From assembly GCA_026214975.1 (NCBI GenBank), contig CM047814.1:20421541-20485540 (forward strand): 64,000 nucleotides of DNA. Direction: 5' to 3'. Below the pieces are notes generated by a model that saw only the letters and a program-made list of their open reading frames with translations, was not told where the DNA came from and made no database searches. A program made the translations under genes and the position numbers. Source of the stretch: Gentiana macrophylla (taxonomy: Eukaryota > Streptophyta > Magnoliopsida > Gentianales > Gentianaceae). Positions 21,058 through 32,880 of this stretch are shown piece by piece. Positions within the stretch are counted from its first letter, which is position 1, and the number at the start of each line of letters is the position of its first letter.

Positions 21058-23288
21058 TGTAATATTCCGATTTTCGGGAAAGGGCAGACGTGTCTTTTTA
21101 CGAAAACGAAATATTGGGTTCGGTTCCTTTTATTTGGAGTTTAAATAATTGGATATTTATATATATAATTTTTAAGATAATTATGTATATAATAAAAGAG
21201 ATTTTCTGATTTTATAATAGAAAAATGATTTAATTGGGATTAACTATATAAGGGATCTATTATACATATTAATCTCATAACCTAGATCTTTATTCACAAG
21301 GGGGCGACCAGCGTATTCTTTTTTATGCGTATGTGAGCATAACTTTGGGTGAAGGATTTCTCATCGGTTCTCGAGTCAATTCTCAATCGTTTTGGATCGA
21401 GTGGTGTGCCGGAATCGTCGTGAGGAGAGCGTTGATTCAACACCAAAAAGTTGAAGTTTTTGTAAGGTATGTTTATGCCCAAAATCTGCTCTTTTGTCGA
21501 TTTTGATGGGTTCAAACTCATATCTTTTTCATAGTTTATCGTTTAAGAAGCGTGTGATCGAATCTAATCAAGGTTTGGATTTATCACACATGTTTCTTCT
21601 TGAGAAAGAAGACTGCTTTCTTTGTTGTTTTATTGAGCTTTTGTTTGTTAAACAAGTAAGAAGCTATTCCTACAATCTAATTATGGTGGAAGTAGTTAGA
21701 TCAAGATTTAAGATGTTTTGGTGCAAGAAAGATGTATCTTTTGATTGGTTAATGATCCTAGATGCTATGATACGGTTAGATATGCGTTTAGCGCTTTTCT
21801 GCAATGTTAAAGTTCTTTCTTGTTTGTGTTAAAAACGGATTAGAAATCGAGTTTGAAGATTTGGGGTTTTGGGAAAACGCAGTGGACGGCGTCTGCATAA
21901 GCGGACGGGCGTCTGGAAGCTTAAAACTCAAGCGGGCGTTTGCCTTAAACGGACGGGCGTTTGAGAGTGATTTTACATACAGGTTGTAGCGTTTTTAGGT
22001 GGACGGGCGTCCAGTTATAGTGGACGGACGTCCAGTCCCAGACGGACGTCCATAGGGTTGGACGGGCGTCCAATAGGGTTTAAACGAGCGTTTAGGGTTT
22101 CAGACGGGTGTTTGATCGGTTTACCTTGTTTTATTGATCTTAATCGATTCAGTTTAGTTCAGGCTTCAATGTTATGTTATTTATTGGTTTGAGCTTTTAA
22201 TTATGATGTATTAAGATTAATTAAAAATGAACTAGCTTCGATTGTACTTCTGATGCGTTCAGTTAAAACACCGAATGTACTCTTAAAGGGAGTTGAAGTT
22301 CGGATCCGTCGGAAGGGCATGAAAGGGCTTGTGCTTTGGTGAACTAGAGTTCATCAATGTCTGTGTATTTGCTAGGACTTGTCCGTGTCTAGTGGTCAGT
22401 AATGCAGAGTAGGAGATGTGAGGAGCTTACTTGAAAACACTAGGGATGGCTAGATAATTCACATCAATACTTACATATGTGTAGTAAAAGATAAAGCATC
22501 ATCTATTCTCGGTTAGACCTTTATTCCATATCGGCGATGTGATACGTTCATAAAAGGTGGACAACAACTGCGGGCCTTAAACGGTGAAGGGTAGTGGAGG
22601 AAATCCATCGGACGATATCGCGCATACCGGGAGACCCGAGCTAATCGGTCTTAATCACCGTTAGTTAGCAAGTATATCTTGGTGATGAGCGCCATGCGCA
22701 GTGTCCTTGAGTAATGACGCAACAAAGATAAGCTAAGTAGAAGCGTATAGTCATGACATGTTGATGGACATGAAGTGAACCCTAGGTTGAGTCGTTTTCA
22801 TCAAGATAATCTATTAATAACAAACCTTAATTAAATTGTAACTTCTACTTACTATGTACATTGTACTTACCTCAAATGCATGTTTATTTATGTGTTTGGG
22901 GAGAGAAGACGAACAGTTGGTGATTGTTTGAGGAGGACTTTGATGACGACGTTTGAAGACGCCGGAGTTGAAGACTCTTATTTATTTTTTTTGTCCCTTC
23001 ATTTATGCTATTTCATAGACTTGGATTAGTTGGATGTAATAGTTATCTTAGTAGCATTGGATTTCGTTGATTTCTTTTGAATGTAATAAGCATTACATTT
23101 TCTTTCTACCTTTAGTGATTCTTATTCTTTAATGTTTGGAAAAAATTACCCGAGTCTTTTGCTTCCGTTTGCTTTTATTTGATACGACGTAGTAGAGGCT
23201 TACGTGTAATGTTATTTATTTAATGTTATGCGTGCCGAACGTTTCGATTTCCGGATAAGGACTCGGTGTCCGGGAATGGGGCGTTACA
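21058..23288 (+). mobile_element. Solo LTR of the Ty3/gypsy chromovirus family, TSD TAAAA
   Basis: Begins TGTAATATTCCGATTTTCGG and ends GGACTCGGTGTCCGGGAATGGGGCGTTACA, the same ends as the LTRs of the complete element at 27370-36537. The flanks are identical: TAAAA at 21053-21057 and 23289-23293. Length 2231 bp, no internal region, so it arose by recombination between the LTRs of a full element. The dyad cluster at 21883-22114 lies about one third of the way in. Confidence 0.93.
21883..22114. repeat. Cluster of covarying dyads inside the solo LTR
   Basis: Nine 12-16 bp motifs of the form arm-GG-arm. Perfect examples are TTGGACGGGCGTCCAA (22058-22073) and TAAACGAGCGTTTA (22081-22094); others are gTGGACGGACGTCCA and GGACGGGCGTCT. 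The left arm and right arm change together between copies. Confidence 0.9.
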
Positions 23289-23664
23289 TAAAAAGATGTA
23301 TTTTGATGGAAGAATGTGCCACAAGCTAACGAGTTCAAACAGATCAATTGTCCTAAATGATTCGACCGTAATTTATCTACGACGGACAGTTGTCCTGACT
23401 TAGAGGCATTTTCTGGGGAAGACTTCTTCATGAAAGTTTTAGATCTTCAAATAAGCTTTCCAACGCATTTTGAATCACGTCAATCGGAGGTCTACAACTC
23501 AAGTTATGGCCATTTTACTGAACTGCGATACTGTGTAGACGAATTTAGACGGTTCGGATGAACGGAATAGTGCCAGGATCGATCCGGACCTTCACTGGAT
23601 CGATCCGGACGTTGAAATGATGAAATTTCACGTGCTATTCATCATCTTCCATTGCCAACTAGTT

Positions 23665-23722
<58 letters not shown>

Positions 23723-24980
23723 CAAAACAAAATTAAAAAAAAAAACAAGAAGAAGAGAAGGGAGGTGGAAGAGAAGAGGGGACGAAGGAAAGGGAAGAAG
23801 AAGGGGCAAAGGTTGTAATGGAATGGATTGGGTATATATAGGGGAGGTTAGATATATATATATATAGATCTATCCATATATCTCCATCATCTCTTCTCTT
23901 CCATCTTCTCTTCTATCTTTTCTTTTTCTTTTGGGCCCATATATATATGTATATGTTTTTATATATATAAATAAAGTAGTTATAGTATCGTTGTAATGAT
24001 GGAATAATTATCGAAGATTGTTGATTTGAAACTTTGTTATGTTATATTCGGAGAAACGACATTCAGATTCAACAATTGTATGTCGGTAATATATTCTAAT
24101 ATTATTATGTTTATTATTTCTATTTCTATTTATATATTACTTATCTATATCTAGCCAAAATATGTAATTGAACTATTTTAATCTTTTTGGTAAAATGGAT
24201 GATTGACTATGGTAAAAATGATTAAAACCGATTATGATGAATCTTTTTCTACGTGCTTAAATGAAACGTTCGTATTGACGTAATTAACCAAGATGAGCAA
24301 TTTATAATCTAATCTAATGAACTAACTAAACGGTGAAGTTAGGATATACGATCAATGGTAGAAAAACCGGAGGGTAAAAATGGCCGAGTGAAAACGTGAC
24401 AACGGAATCCTATTTCCTATCCCGGGGGTGGAATATTTGTACTCGAGAGATTATTATGTTGAAATCACCTGTTTAATCGACAGATCTTAAAATACTGGCC
24501 GTATGACAAAACGGGAGTGACCCATGATTAAGATGACATTGGACATAGGATTAGACATATGACAATTTAAATATCATACGCCGTGAGGAGGAATTGTTGA
24601 GCTTAGGAGACACCGTTTCACATAATAATTACACATTGAAAAAGGAAGATCATCTCATCATTTAACTAAAAAGAGATCATGGTTCAATAACATTATCTTG
24701 GCTAGCTTCTATATATTATATTAGTATTTATTTAATGTTTTACTAACGTAACAATCTAACTCTAACAATCTAACCCTATAAATGGTAAAAAAAAGCTGCG
24801 ACTTAGATCGAGTTAATAATAAAACTTCTGGTGTTTTACCACACTTTGAATTAGATTTTCATTTCCACGAGGATACGACTGACTCACCACACTAAGACTA
24901 CATTTGACCCGTCTGCACACTGCTGTAAGGATTGTATAGCCTAGAAACGTCCGTCCACACCGCCTCGGACCCCGATCCCC
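23289..24980. other. Old LTR-retrotransposon-like leader sequence and AT microsatellite
   Basis: 23400-23640 reads like the R/U5 region of plant gypsy LTRs (tttccaacgcattttgaatcacgtc, aagttatggccattttactg, and a doubled ggatcgatccggac). (AT)n covers 23666-23721. 23940-24720 is AT-rich and LTR-like, without coding potential. No protein domain is recognisable. Confidence 0.4.
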
Positions 24981-25008
24981 GACGGTACAATTTCTTTGTG
25001 CATCATTT

Positions 25009-25109
25009 CCGTCCAATTTGACGAATCCGTCCAAATTGGGCGGGAAGAGAGTGAATCAAATTTGGACGGATCCGTCCAATGGTGTGTTCCGTCCAAATTT
25101 TGGACGGAA
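25009..25109. repeat. Cluster of TCCGTCCAAATTTGGACGGA-type dyads
   Basis: At least five half or full copies of TCCGTCCAAATT within 100 bp, including the near-perfect palindrome TTCCGTCCAAATTTTGGACGGAA at 25087-25109 and the back-to-back TTTGGACGGATCCGTCC at 25061-25077. Confidence 0.85.
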
Positions 25110-25439
25110 AAAGTCTGTGACAAATTATGCAAACTTTTTTTTGTGTCGTCAGGATCCGCTTCCCACCGCCTCAAATCCCCTAAATCTCTAAATAAATTTA
25201 TCAAGAAGTACCTCAAAAACCTCATAACCAAAAACAGGGTTATCCTAGTAATTCAAGCATGGTACTCTTATATCCACCGAAATAAGCTTTACCCTATTCA
25301 CCGACATCGATTTGACTGTGGTGCAAGAAAGTCTCAATCTCCAAGTTCTAGTAAATTACGAAGGAGGTCTGATAATTTTTTGTTCTGGTATGGGATTAGT
25401 TGTGTTGAATTGAAAACTGCAAAAGGTTGGTTAATCTTT

Positions 25440-26765
25440 CTTTGGAATCATATCATTTACAAATTTAATAAGATTGATTTCTTTTTGAAAACCACAAAAT
25501 TGATTTCTTACACAGAAAATTGCGGGGAGGAGTTTGATGAGGGAAGTGAAGATTATAAAGTTGTACAGATATCGTAAACATGACCTGACAGATCATCTGA
25601 GAAAAAATCCGGATCTGTGTACAAGTTATCAAATGACGAGAGGGATGTAGTACAAGTATCCACCTACCCTATACAATATTTAACATTGCAGACATGGTGT
25701 CTACTGGTTAGGCATCTGTTTCTGATAAGAAAAAATTCATGATTTAAGTATTTGATATTCCCATACAAATTTTCAACACAATTGACTTGTCCTCAATTAG
25801 AAAATGGGAGGAGCATTGGGAAGAAGGTAGGAAAAACTTGCTCTATCTGTTCGGGGTGATGAAAAATTCGTGTGAAGAATCCGGTTACGAAATCTCGGGA
25901 AGAGAAGCCTTTTGGCTTAAACAAGATACCAGTCTGCACAAAGAGTGGAAATTGAGTATTCAAACCAAGTTCAAGATCCTGTCCTCTCAACTTAGTGTTC
26001 AGTTGGGTGAAACACTCAACTTTGGTGGAATTCACACGCGGTATTACCGTCTTGTAATTGTTGATTTTGTGGAGAGTCTGGCACTATTAAATAATGGTAC
26101 TTCTAAATTGGGTCGTTCTTAGTCCATAAAAGTCGGACCAACAGGAGTTAAAGCGTTGAGATCCTGATCATGTCATATACACCCTGGTTTCGCAAGTATT
26201 TTTGGATCCTATCCTATCTACGGATATGATTGATTCTTACAGTAAATATGCAATTTTTTGTTTTTTTGGTTAGAATCTTATGTGTGATATAATGCTTTAG
26301 TCGGTTTGTTTTTGAGTTCTACATTAGGACATTTAGGACTTTGGGACTTGATTCTTGCCGTACATAATCCATACCTTGTTTGGTATAGACACACCATTTT
26401 CTTTGGGGAATGCACCGTTGGTATGATTGTTGTGTGTATACATAGTTGGGGTGTTTGGTGTTATAAGACTAAGATTTAGCATATCCAAATTGAGACATTC
26501 CTTATTGTTATTCAGATTTCTTCTTGGATTTTCCTGTACTATGTTGCAATATTTTTTTAATAATGGAGAGATTTATGTAGCTTATGCAAAGCAAATTTCA
26601 ACCTTATTATGTTGTTGCACATATAACAGAGCTTGTGCTAGAATGTCATACAGCCCAGAAATGAAAACACCAATAAGGGTGGTTAGGAATGTATACCTGC
26701 TGAGCCTATGGTGTTTCAACAATGTGGTTAGGAATGTATAGTGTTTCAACAATGATTGTTCCATC
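25440..26765. repeat. Segmental duplication, copy 3 (inverted, partial)
   Basis: Reverse complement of 5335-6955 and of 19400-20560. Landmarks: gctctatctgttcggggtgatg near 25839, ggtggaattcacacgcggtattaccg near 26022, and caatgattgttccat at 26749. Its right end adjoins PWP1-like exon sequence at 26767. The local repeat tggttaggaatgtata is doubled at 26680-26740. Open frames here are not conserved in the other copies. Confidence 0.85.
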
Positions 26766-27369
26766 ATCCACCCACACCCAGCAAATAGGGGCTATCATTT
26801 GAAAATGACACAGAAAATACAGCTCCCTGTTTCATACAAACAAAATATGAAGAACTTGTTATGCAAATAAAACCAGCAAGCAAAAGTTCCAAGTATCACC
26901 CATTGAACTTAAATAATCAAAGCAAAAATATAATTACGCACAGCTTTAGGATTTTTGCACAACAAAGGTTGGTCGTTGGACAAATCGCGCAGCGCTTGAC
27001 CTGCATCCACACAAAAGTCGTGTACAAGTTATTAGTTCCTCAAATAAAGATGTCAAGGAGATCAAAACACAGAGAAGACAACTAATTATTTACCCATTTG
27101 TCCTTGGAACCAATAGCACGTAGCTGTAGTAGTACAGCTATGAGGACACCGGAATTTCACAGAATAATGAAAATATTCTAATATCCACACCTATATGAAA
27201 CCATTGATCACAAATGCATGCACAGCTAATTCAAGAACTGCAAAAGAGATAATATCAAAAGATTACTGAACCAAAAGCTTCCAAAGTAACAACTACATGC
27301 CTCCAAGTGACTGAAGTCATCCTCATTACGTGCACAAATTATTACGCTATCCTCAGCTTTTATCATGAT

Positions 27370-29294
27370 TGTAATATTCCGATTTTCGGAAAAGGGCAGA
27401 CGTGTCATTTTGCGAAAACGAAATATTATTATTTCTTTTCTTTTATTGGAGTTAAGTATTTTATTAATTAATTAAACACAATTTTCGAGTATATGTGAGG
27501 AGTTCTTCAATTAACTGAAGCAAAGCTTAACCGTTTTCAGATCAGACGGAAGATTTGGAATCGTTGTGAGAAGGGCAAATGTTGGATATCGCTTTGTTGG
27601 AAGGATCGCCAGATTTTCTCGAGGCTGTTTGGATCTGTTTTTGGAGCGACAATTAGGTAAGAAACTCTTCCTATGATTTCGGTTATAATTCGTAAAGTTA
27701 GATTATGATTTGGAGGCGTGTAGATGCTAGTAAAAGACGTGTTTTATGTTGATCAAGGGATCATAGATGCTATGGTTGACTAGATACAGTTTCTACGTTT
27801 TTCTCTGGGATTAATTTGATGCCAAATAGGTTAGAAACGGATTTGAGATCGTGTTTAGAAGATTTAGCGTTTTAGGGAAAAACCGGTGTCGGACGGGCGT
27901 CCAGCTTCTCTGACGACGGGCGCCTGCGCTTTGGTCACATTTCGGACGGGCGTCTGGTTTTTCTGGACGGGCGTCTGAGGTGTTATTTTACATTCAGGTT
28001 GTAGCTGTCTTAGGATGGACGAGCGTCTGGGAAAAGTGGACGGGCGTCCAATAGGTTCCAGACGGGCGACCATGTCTTTAAACGGGCGTCTGGCCTGTTT
28101 TGCCATGGCTGTACGGTTTTATCATTCTAGTTTGGTTTCGGGTTACATAATCATGTTATAACTGTTTTAAACCTTAATTTATGATATGGTAATATTGGAT
28201 AATATGAGCAAGTCTCGATTGAGTTTCTGATTCGTTCAGTTAAAACACCGAATGTACTCTTATAGGGAGTTGAAGTTCGGATCCGTCGGAAGAGCATGAT
28301 AGGCTTGTGCTTTGATGAGTTAGCATTCATCAATGTCAGTGTAATTGCTAGGACTTGTCCGTGTCTAGTGGTCTAGGAAGAGAGTAGTATGTGTGAGGGA
28401 GATTATTTGAAAACACTTAGGTGGCTAGTTAATCATCCTAATAAATACGTACTTGACTAGTAAAAGATTAAACAACATGTCTCTCTTGGACAGGCACCAG
28501 TCTATATCGCGATGTATGCCTACCTCACGAAGGTGGAAGAACTCCGTGAGTCAAAAAACCCTAAGCACGGAGGGACTCATTTGAGATGTGCGTGCTATCG
28601 GAGCCTACCTAGTCTAGCCTCCGTGTATATTGGTGTGATCCACTAATATGTTGCAATCGATATCTCCTGGTGGATATACATCAGGCGTAGTGCCCTTGAG
28701 TGCGGTTGTAACATAGATAAGTTAAGTAGAAACGTTTAGTCAATTCATGTTGATGGACATGAGATGAACCCTAGATTGAGTCGGTCAAACTTAAACAACT
28801 AAACTTTTAATTAACTTTACTTTATAAATTATAATTGTTGTCATAGCTTCTCTTTCTTATTAAGTACGTTGTACTTACCTCAAATGCATGTTTTTCTATG
28901 TGTTTGGGGATGAGAAGACGAACAGGTAGATAACGTTTACGAGGAGGAGTTCGATGATGACGTTTGAAGACGCCTCATTGAAGACTTTACTTTTATTATT
29001 TTGTTATTTGTTTATTAGACTGTTTAGACTTTTGGTCTTTCGAGACTTGTAGTACCGTTACATTTCTTTTGGATTTCGTACTTTCTTTGAATGTAATAAA
29101 TTACATTTCCTTCTTTAGATTTCATTTCTATTCTTGGATGTTGGAAATTTTTATACCCGAGTCTTTTGCTTCCGTTTGCTTATTTTTGATACGACGTGGT
29201 AAAGTCTTACGTATAAAGTGAATTTGCTTTTATTTTATACGTGCGAACGTTCCTTTTCCGGATAAGGACTCGGTGTCCGGGAGCGGGCGTCTGA
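27370..29294 (+). repeat. 5' LTR, with ~180-bp internal deletion
   Basis: Begins TGTAATATTCCGATTTTCGG. Relative to the 3' LTR it lacks the segment corresponding to 34563-34742: gagtatatgtg joins directly to aggagttcttc near 27498. The 3' edge is slightly degraded (gggagcgggcgtctg where the 3' LTR has gggaacggggcgttaca). Carries a dyad cluster at 27891-28092. Confidence 0.92.
27891..28092. repeat. Covarying dyad cluster in the 5' LTR
   Basis: Eight copies of the ACGGGCG-centred motif, for example GTGGACGGGCGTCCAAT near 28036. Other copies have partly mismatched arms such as TTTAAACGGGCGTCTGG. Confidence 0.85.
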
Positions 29295-29295
29295 T

Positions 29296-29307
29296 TGGTA
29301 TCGAGAG
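29296..29307 (+). promoter_or_regulatory. Primer-binding site, initiator-tRNA-Met type
   Basis: TGGTATCGAGAG lies two bases after the LTR end and resembles the plant PBS TGGTATCAGAGC with a transposed or changed base, typical for this retrotransposon group. Confidence 0.7.
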
Positions 29308-29389
29308 AGAGCGTCTTTTAGGCTTCCTTCTTTTAAGATAAGTTTTCTTTAGACCTTTTAATAACGTTCGGTTTTCTTTGATCATCAGG

Positions 29390-31032
29390 ATGGTGTTCAC
29401 GAGAACTGGAGCGGGGGCAGAGACTTCAAGAGTTCGACGGGAGAGTCCAACACCGGTCGTAGGAGGCGGTGTTGTGAGGCAGATTCCTCCACCGCAACGG
29501 AGTTTATCACCACCACCCCGTACTGCGACACCCACACCAAGGTCTCAGCAGGGTTTGTCACCGAGACCACATCAGGAGCAACCTCCACGATGGCACGTGG
29601 GGAGTTCAGTTCAGTTTTCTTTGGTGAGTGATGTTCCAACAGGATTTGTACCGCCACCGGTAAGCTATCACCCACAACAAAGAAATGCTTATCCTCCACC
29701 GCGATCGGTGTTTACCCTCCACCAGTTAGCGTTTACCCTCCACCAATGAGCCACCCCTCACCATTGGTGTTTCATCAACAACAGCAGACTTTCTACCCAC
29801 CTCCTGCAGGTCATACCCCTCGACCTACTGTACCACTTTCACCGCGGTTCGACCCTCAGCAAGGATTTGGTTATCCACCCTTTGGTCTTCAGCAACCTCA
29901 GCCAACTCCTCAGCAACATCAGAATTACCATCAAGGATACTACCCTTTTCAGCCTGAACCTCAAGTAAATCCCACTTACCCTCAGCAACAGCAGTATCAG
30001 CAGCAAGTACCTTTTGGTTACCCTCCGGTTTACCCACCCGTGAGACCCGCATTTGAACAAGCACCGGCTGTGGATTGGTATACAAGATTGAGAAGGAATC
30101 GGGTTGAGAACTTCTACGGAAACGTTGAACATTCAAAGGCCGAGGAATGGATAAGGAGCTTCGAGAAGGCATGTAGGAACATTCATGTGCCTGAGACCGA
30201 GATGGCACAACTGGCAGTTAGTTTTCTTTTGGGCGCATCAGAAGCTTGGATAGATGCGATTCAGAGCAGTAATGGCAAGGTCACCGACTGGGAAGCTTTC
30301 AAAGCTATGTTTTACAACGAGTACTTCCCGCAACAAGATGCAGGATAAGATAAAGCCGGTCGGTTTTGAAATCGAAGCGGGGGTATGCATCGGACGATAT
30401 CTCAAGATATACCAATAAGTTTAATGAGTTGGGACGATTCTATCCCGAGCTCATGAAAGTGGAAGAAAGGAAGATGGCACTGTATAAGGAAGGTTTGGCA
30501 CATGAGATCTGATCCGGCATGTTGGGGTTTCTGACAAGGAACATGGCGGAAATCTTCGAATAAAGCCTTGGAGGTTGAGACCTTCGGGAAGAAGGCCACA
30601 GTAGTCATTGGAAACAAGCGGAACTTTGGGGCGAGTCGGGGTAATCACCGAGAGCCCCACAACGAGAATGCTAAGAAGGCAGCGGCTCCTCCGGCGGCTA
30701 AGGCCCCAAACAAAGGCACCTCTTTGTTCCAAGTGCAACCGAATCATTCAGGAGAGTGCGAGCTAGCTCAGGCGGTTGCTACTTTTGCGGAGAACCGGGG
30801 CACTTTTCTAGGGAATGTCCCAATAAGGGGAATAAAGGGAGTACGAGCCGAGGAGACGGTAGGAGCGGCCCAAGCCGACCAGTTCGAGTCTTTGCAGCTG
30901 ATGCTAGAGATGCAGAACCAGAGGACGATGTTATCTCAGGTACCTTGTTGTTATTTTATTTTATTAAGATAGTTTTATGGCACGTTTAGTCATCTTTGTA
31001 ATTTTATTTAAATAAATGAATATGCATCCTAG
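29390..31032 (+). pseudogene. gag (capsid/nucleocapsid) of the chromovirus, frameshifted
   Basis: Starts at ATG 29390 (MVFTRTGAGAETS). A long Pro/Gln-rich N-terminal part (about 29500-30060) precedes the retrotransposon gag domain (FYGNVEHSKAEEWIRSFEKA, then LAVSFLLGASEAWIDAI). A CCHC knuckle, CYFCGEPGHFSREC, lies around 30777-30818. Frames change at least three times and stops occur near 30348 and 30512. The final part is followed by an intron-like block at 30940-31032 before the protease. Family role: virus-like particle assembly and RNA packaging in the cytoplasm. Confidence 0.85.
30940..31032 (+). other. Intron-like GT-AG block between gag and protease
   Basis: 93 bp, strongly AT-rich, bounded by TCAG|GTACCT and CATCCTAG|GTGCG. 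Read through, the upstream frame hits TAG at 30987-30989. Removed, the upstream ...DVIS codons join to G-A-I-M-L-D-N-L in frame, which matches the expected gag-protease linker of this clade. A separate 1-base deletion follows near 31060, just before FDLGAS. Confidence 0.6.
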
Positions 31033-31059
31033 GTGCGATAATGCTAGATAACCTAGTGG

Positions 31060-31372
31060 TCGAGCTTTGTTCGATCTGGGAGCGTCTAACACTTTTGTGT
31101 CGACCAAGGTAGCTAAGTTGTTGAGTTTACCCTCGGAACCCTTAAGAAACACTTTGGAGATAACTACACCGTTAGGGAAGGTAACAAAGGTAACTAGGAT
31201 GATACCTCAAGTGGAAGTTCGAGTTGGATCTTATCTATGCAAGAGCGACTTCACGGTTTTAGACTTTTCAGACTTTGATGTGATTCTTGGGATAGATTGG
31301 CTATCCGAGAATTTTGTCCACTTGGATTGTAGAGAGAAGAAAGTGACCTTTAAAGTACCCGGAAATCGATAA
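31060..31372 (+). pseudogene. Aspartic protease domain of the chromovirus
   Basis: LFDLGASNTFVSTKVAKLL occupies the active-site position where the family has D-S/T/P-G-A; the residue after Asp is Leu. The VILGIDWLSENFV flap/C-terminal hallmark follows. Frame shifted by one base relative to the upstream gag frame. Confidence 0.85.
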
Positions 31373-31387
31373 GGCGTATCAAGGAAT

Positions 31388-32880
31388 GTGTACAAGCCGA
31401 GTAAGAAGCGGCATCCGATAATTTCGGCGGTTAATAAGGCAATCAGAGCTTGTCAGAAGGGTTGTGAAGGCTACTTGTTGTACGCAGTGGATGTGGAACA
31501 AGTGAAGCCAAAGCTAGAAGAAACTCCGGTAGTGAGAGAGTACCCTGAAGTGTTTCCGGAAGAGTTACCGGGAAACATGCCGGATAGGGAAATCGAGTTT
31601 GAGATCAAGTTGGTACCCGGAGCGGCACCAGTTGCTAAGGCACCCTATAGGATGGCACCGGCTGAATCAAAGGAGTTGAAGGCTCAACTTAAGGACATGC
31701 TTGAGAGGAACATAATTCAGCCCAAGATTTCCGTCTTGGGAGCCCTGTTTTGTTCGTGAAGAAGAAAGATGGTAGCATGAGGATGTGCATCGACTACTGT
31801 GCGTTGAATAACCTTACCATCAAGAATAAGTATCCTTTGCCGAGGATAGACGATCTGTTCAATCAGTTGCAAGGCAAGAAAGTGTTCTCTAAGATTGATC
31901 TTAGGTCCGGCTACCACCAGTTGAAGATCAAGGTGGCAGATATACCGAAGACGGCTTTTAGTACGAGGTATGGACATTATGAGTTCTTGGTTATGCCTTT
32001 TGGACTCACTAATGCTCCATCTGCATTTATGGATTTGATGCAACGAGTCTTCATGCCATACTGGGATAAGTTTGTGATAGTGTTCATAGACGACATCCTA
32101 GTATACTCTAAGGATGAGAAGGAACACGAGGAACACTTAAGAATAGTGTTAGATACCTTGAAGAAGAACCAGTTGTTTGCTAAGTTCTCTAAGTGCGACT
32201 TTTGGTTGAAACAAGTCGCTTGGGACATGTCATTTCGGAGATGGCATCCAAGTTGACCCCGCTAAGATAGAAGCGAGCTGAGAATTGGCCTAAACCTACT
32301 ACGATTTGAAGTAAGGAGTTTTCTTGGTTTGGTCGGCTCTTATAGGAAGTTCGTGCAAGACTTTTCGAAGATAGCTACTCCACTCACTAAGCTTACAGAA
32401 AGAATGTGAAGTTTGAATGGACTAGAGAGTGTGAAATGGCTTTTCAGACGTTGAAAAAGAAGTTGACTACAGCCCCAGTGTTGGCAGTTCCGGAGATTTT
32501 TGATAACTACGATGTCTACACAGATGCTTCGGGACAGGGTTTAAGTTGTGTGTTGATGCAAGGGGGAAAAGTGATTGCTTATGCATCTAGGCAGTTGAAG
32601 GTGCATGAGAAGAACTACCCGACCCATGATCTAGAATTGGCAGCGGTAGTGTTTGCATTAAAGACTTGGAGGCACTACCTGTATGGAGTTAAGGCAAGGA
32701 TCTTCACCGACCACAAGAGTTTAAAGTATTTCTTCACACAAGAGAATCTAAACATGAGACAGAGAAGGTGGCTAGAGTTCGTGAAGGACTATGATTTGGA
32801 TATTCAGTACCATCCAGGCAAAGCCAATGTAGTGGCAGATGCTTTAAGCAGGAAACCAGTGTTTGCAGTTTCAATCGTCG
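31388..32880 (+). pseudogene. Reverse transcriptase and RNase H domains
   Basis: RT motifs appear in order: the PYRMAPAESKELK entry segment, [37 protein letters not shown] and the catalytic [10 protein letters not shown] (FIDD variant of YxDD). RNase H follows with [15 protein letters not shown], the [16 protein letters not shown] segment and [15 protein letters not shown] frameshift lies near 31725-31750, and a further frame break plus stops at 32250-32405 interrupt the RT connection domain. Family role: cDNA synthesis on a tRNA primer in virus-like particles. Confidence 0.9.

Noticed and set aside
24996..25577. 193-codon plus-strand frame
   Set aside because: Crosses the palindrome cluster and the boundary of inverted duplication copy 3, and is not open in the other copies.
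29397..30208. Minus-strand open frames opposite gag
   Set aside because: Shadows of the Pro/Gln-rich gag coding strand; no independent motifs.
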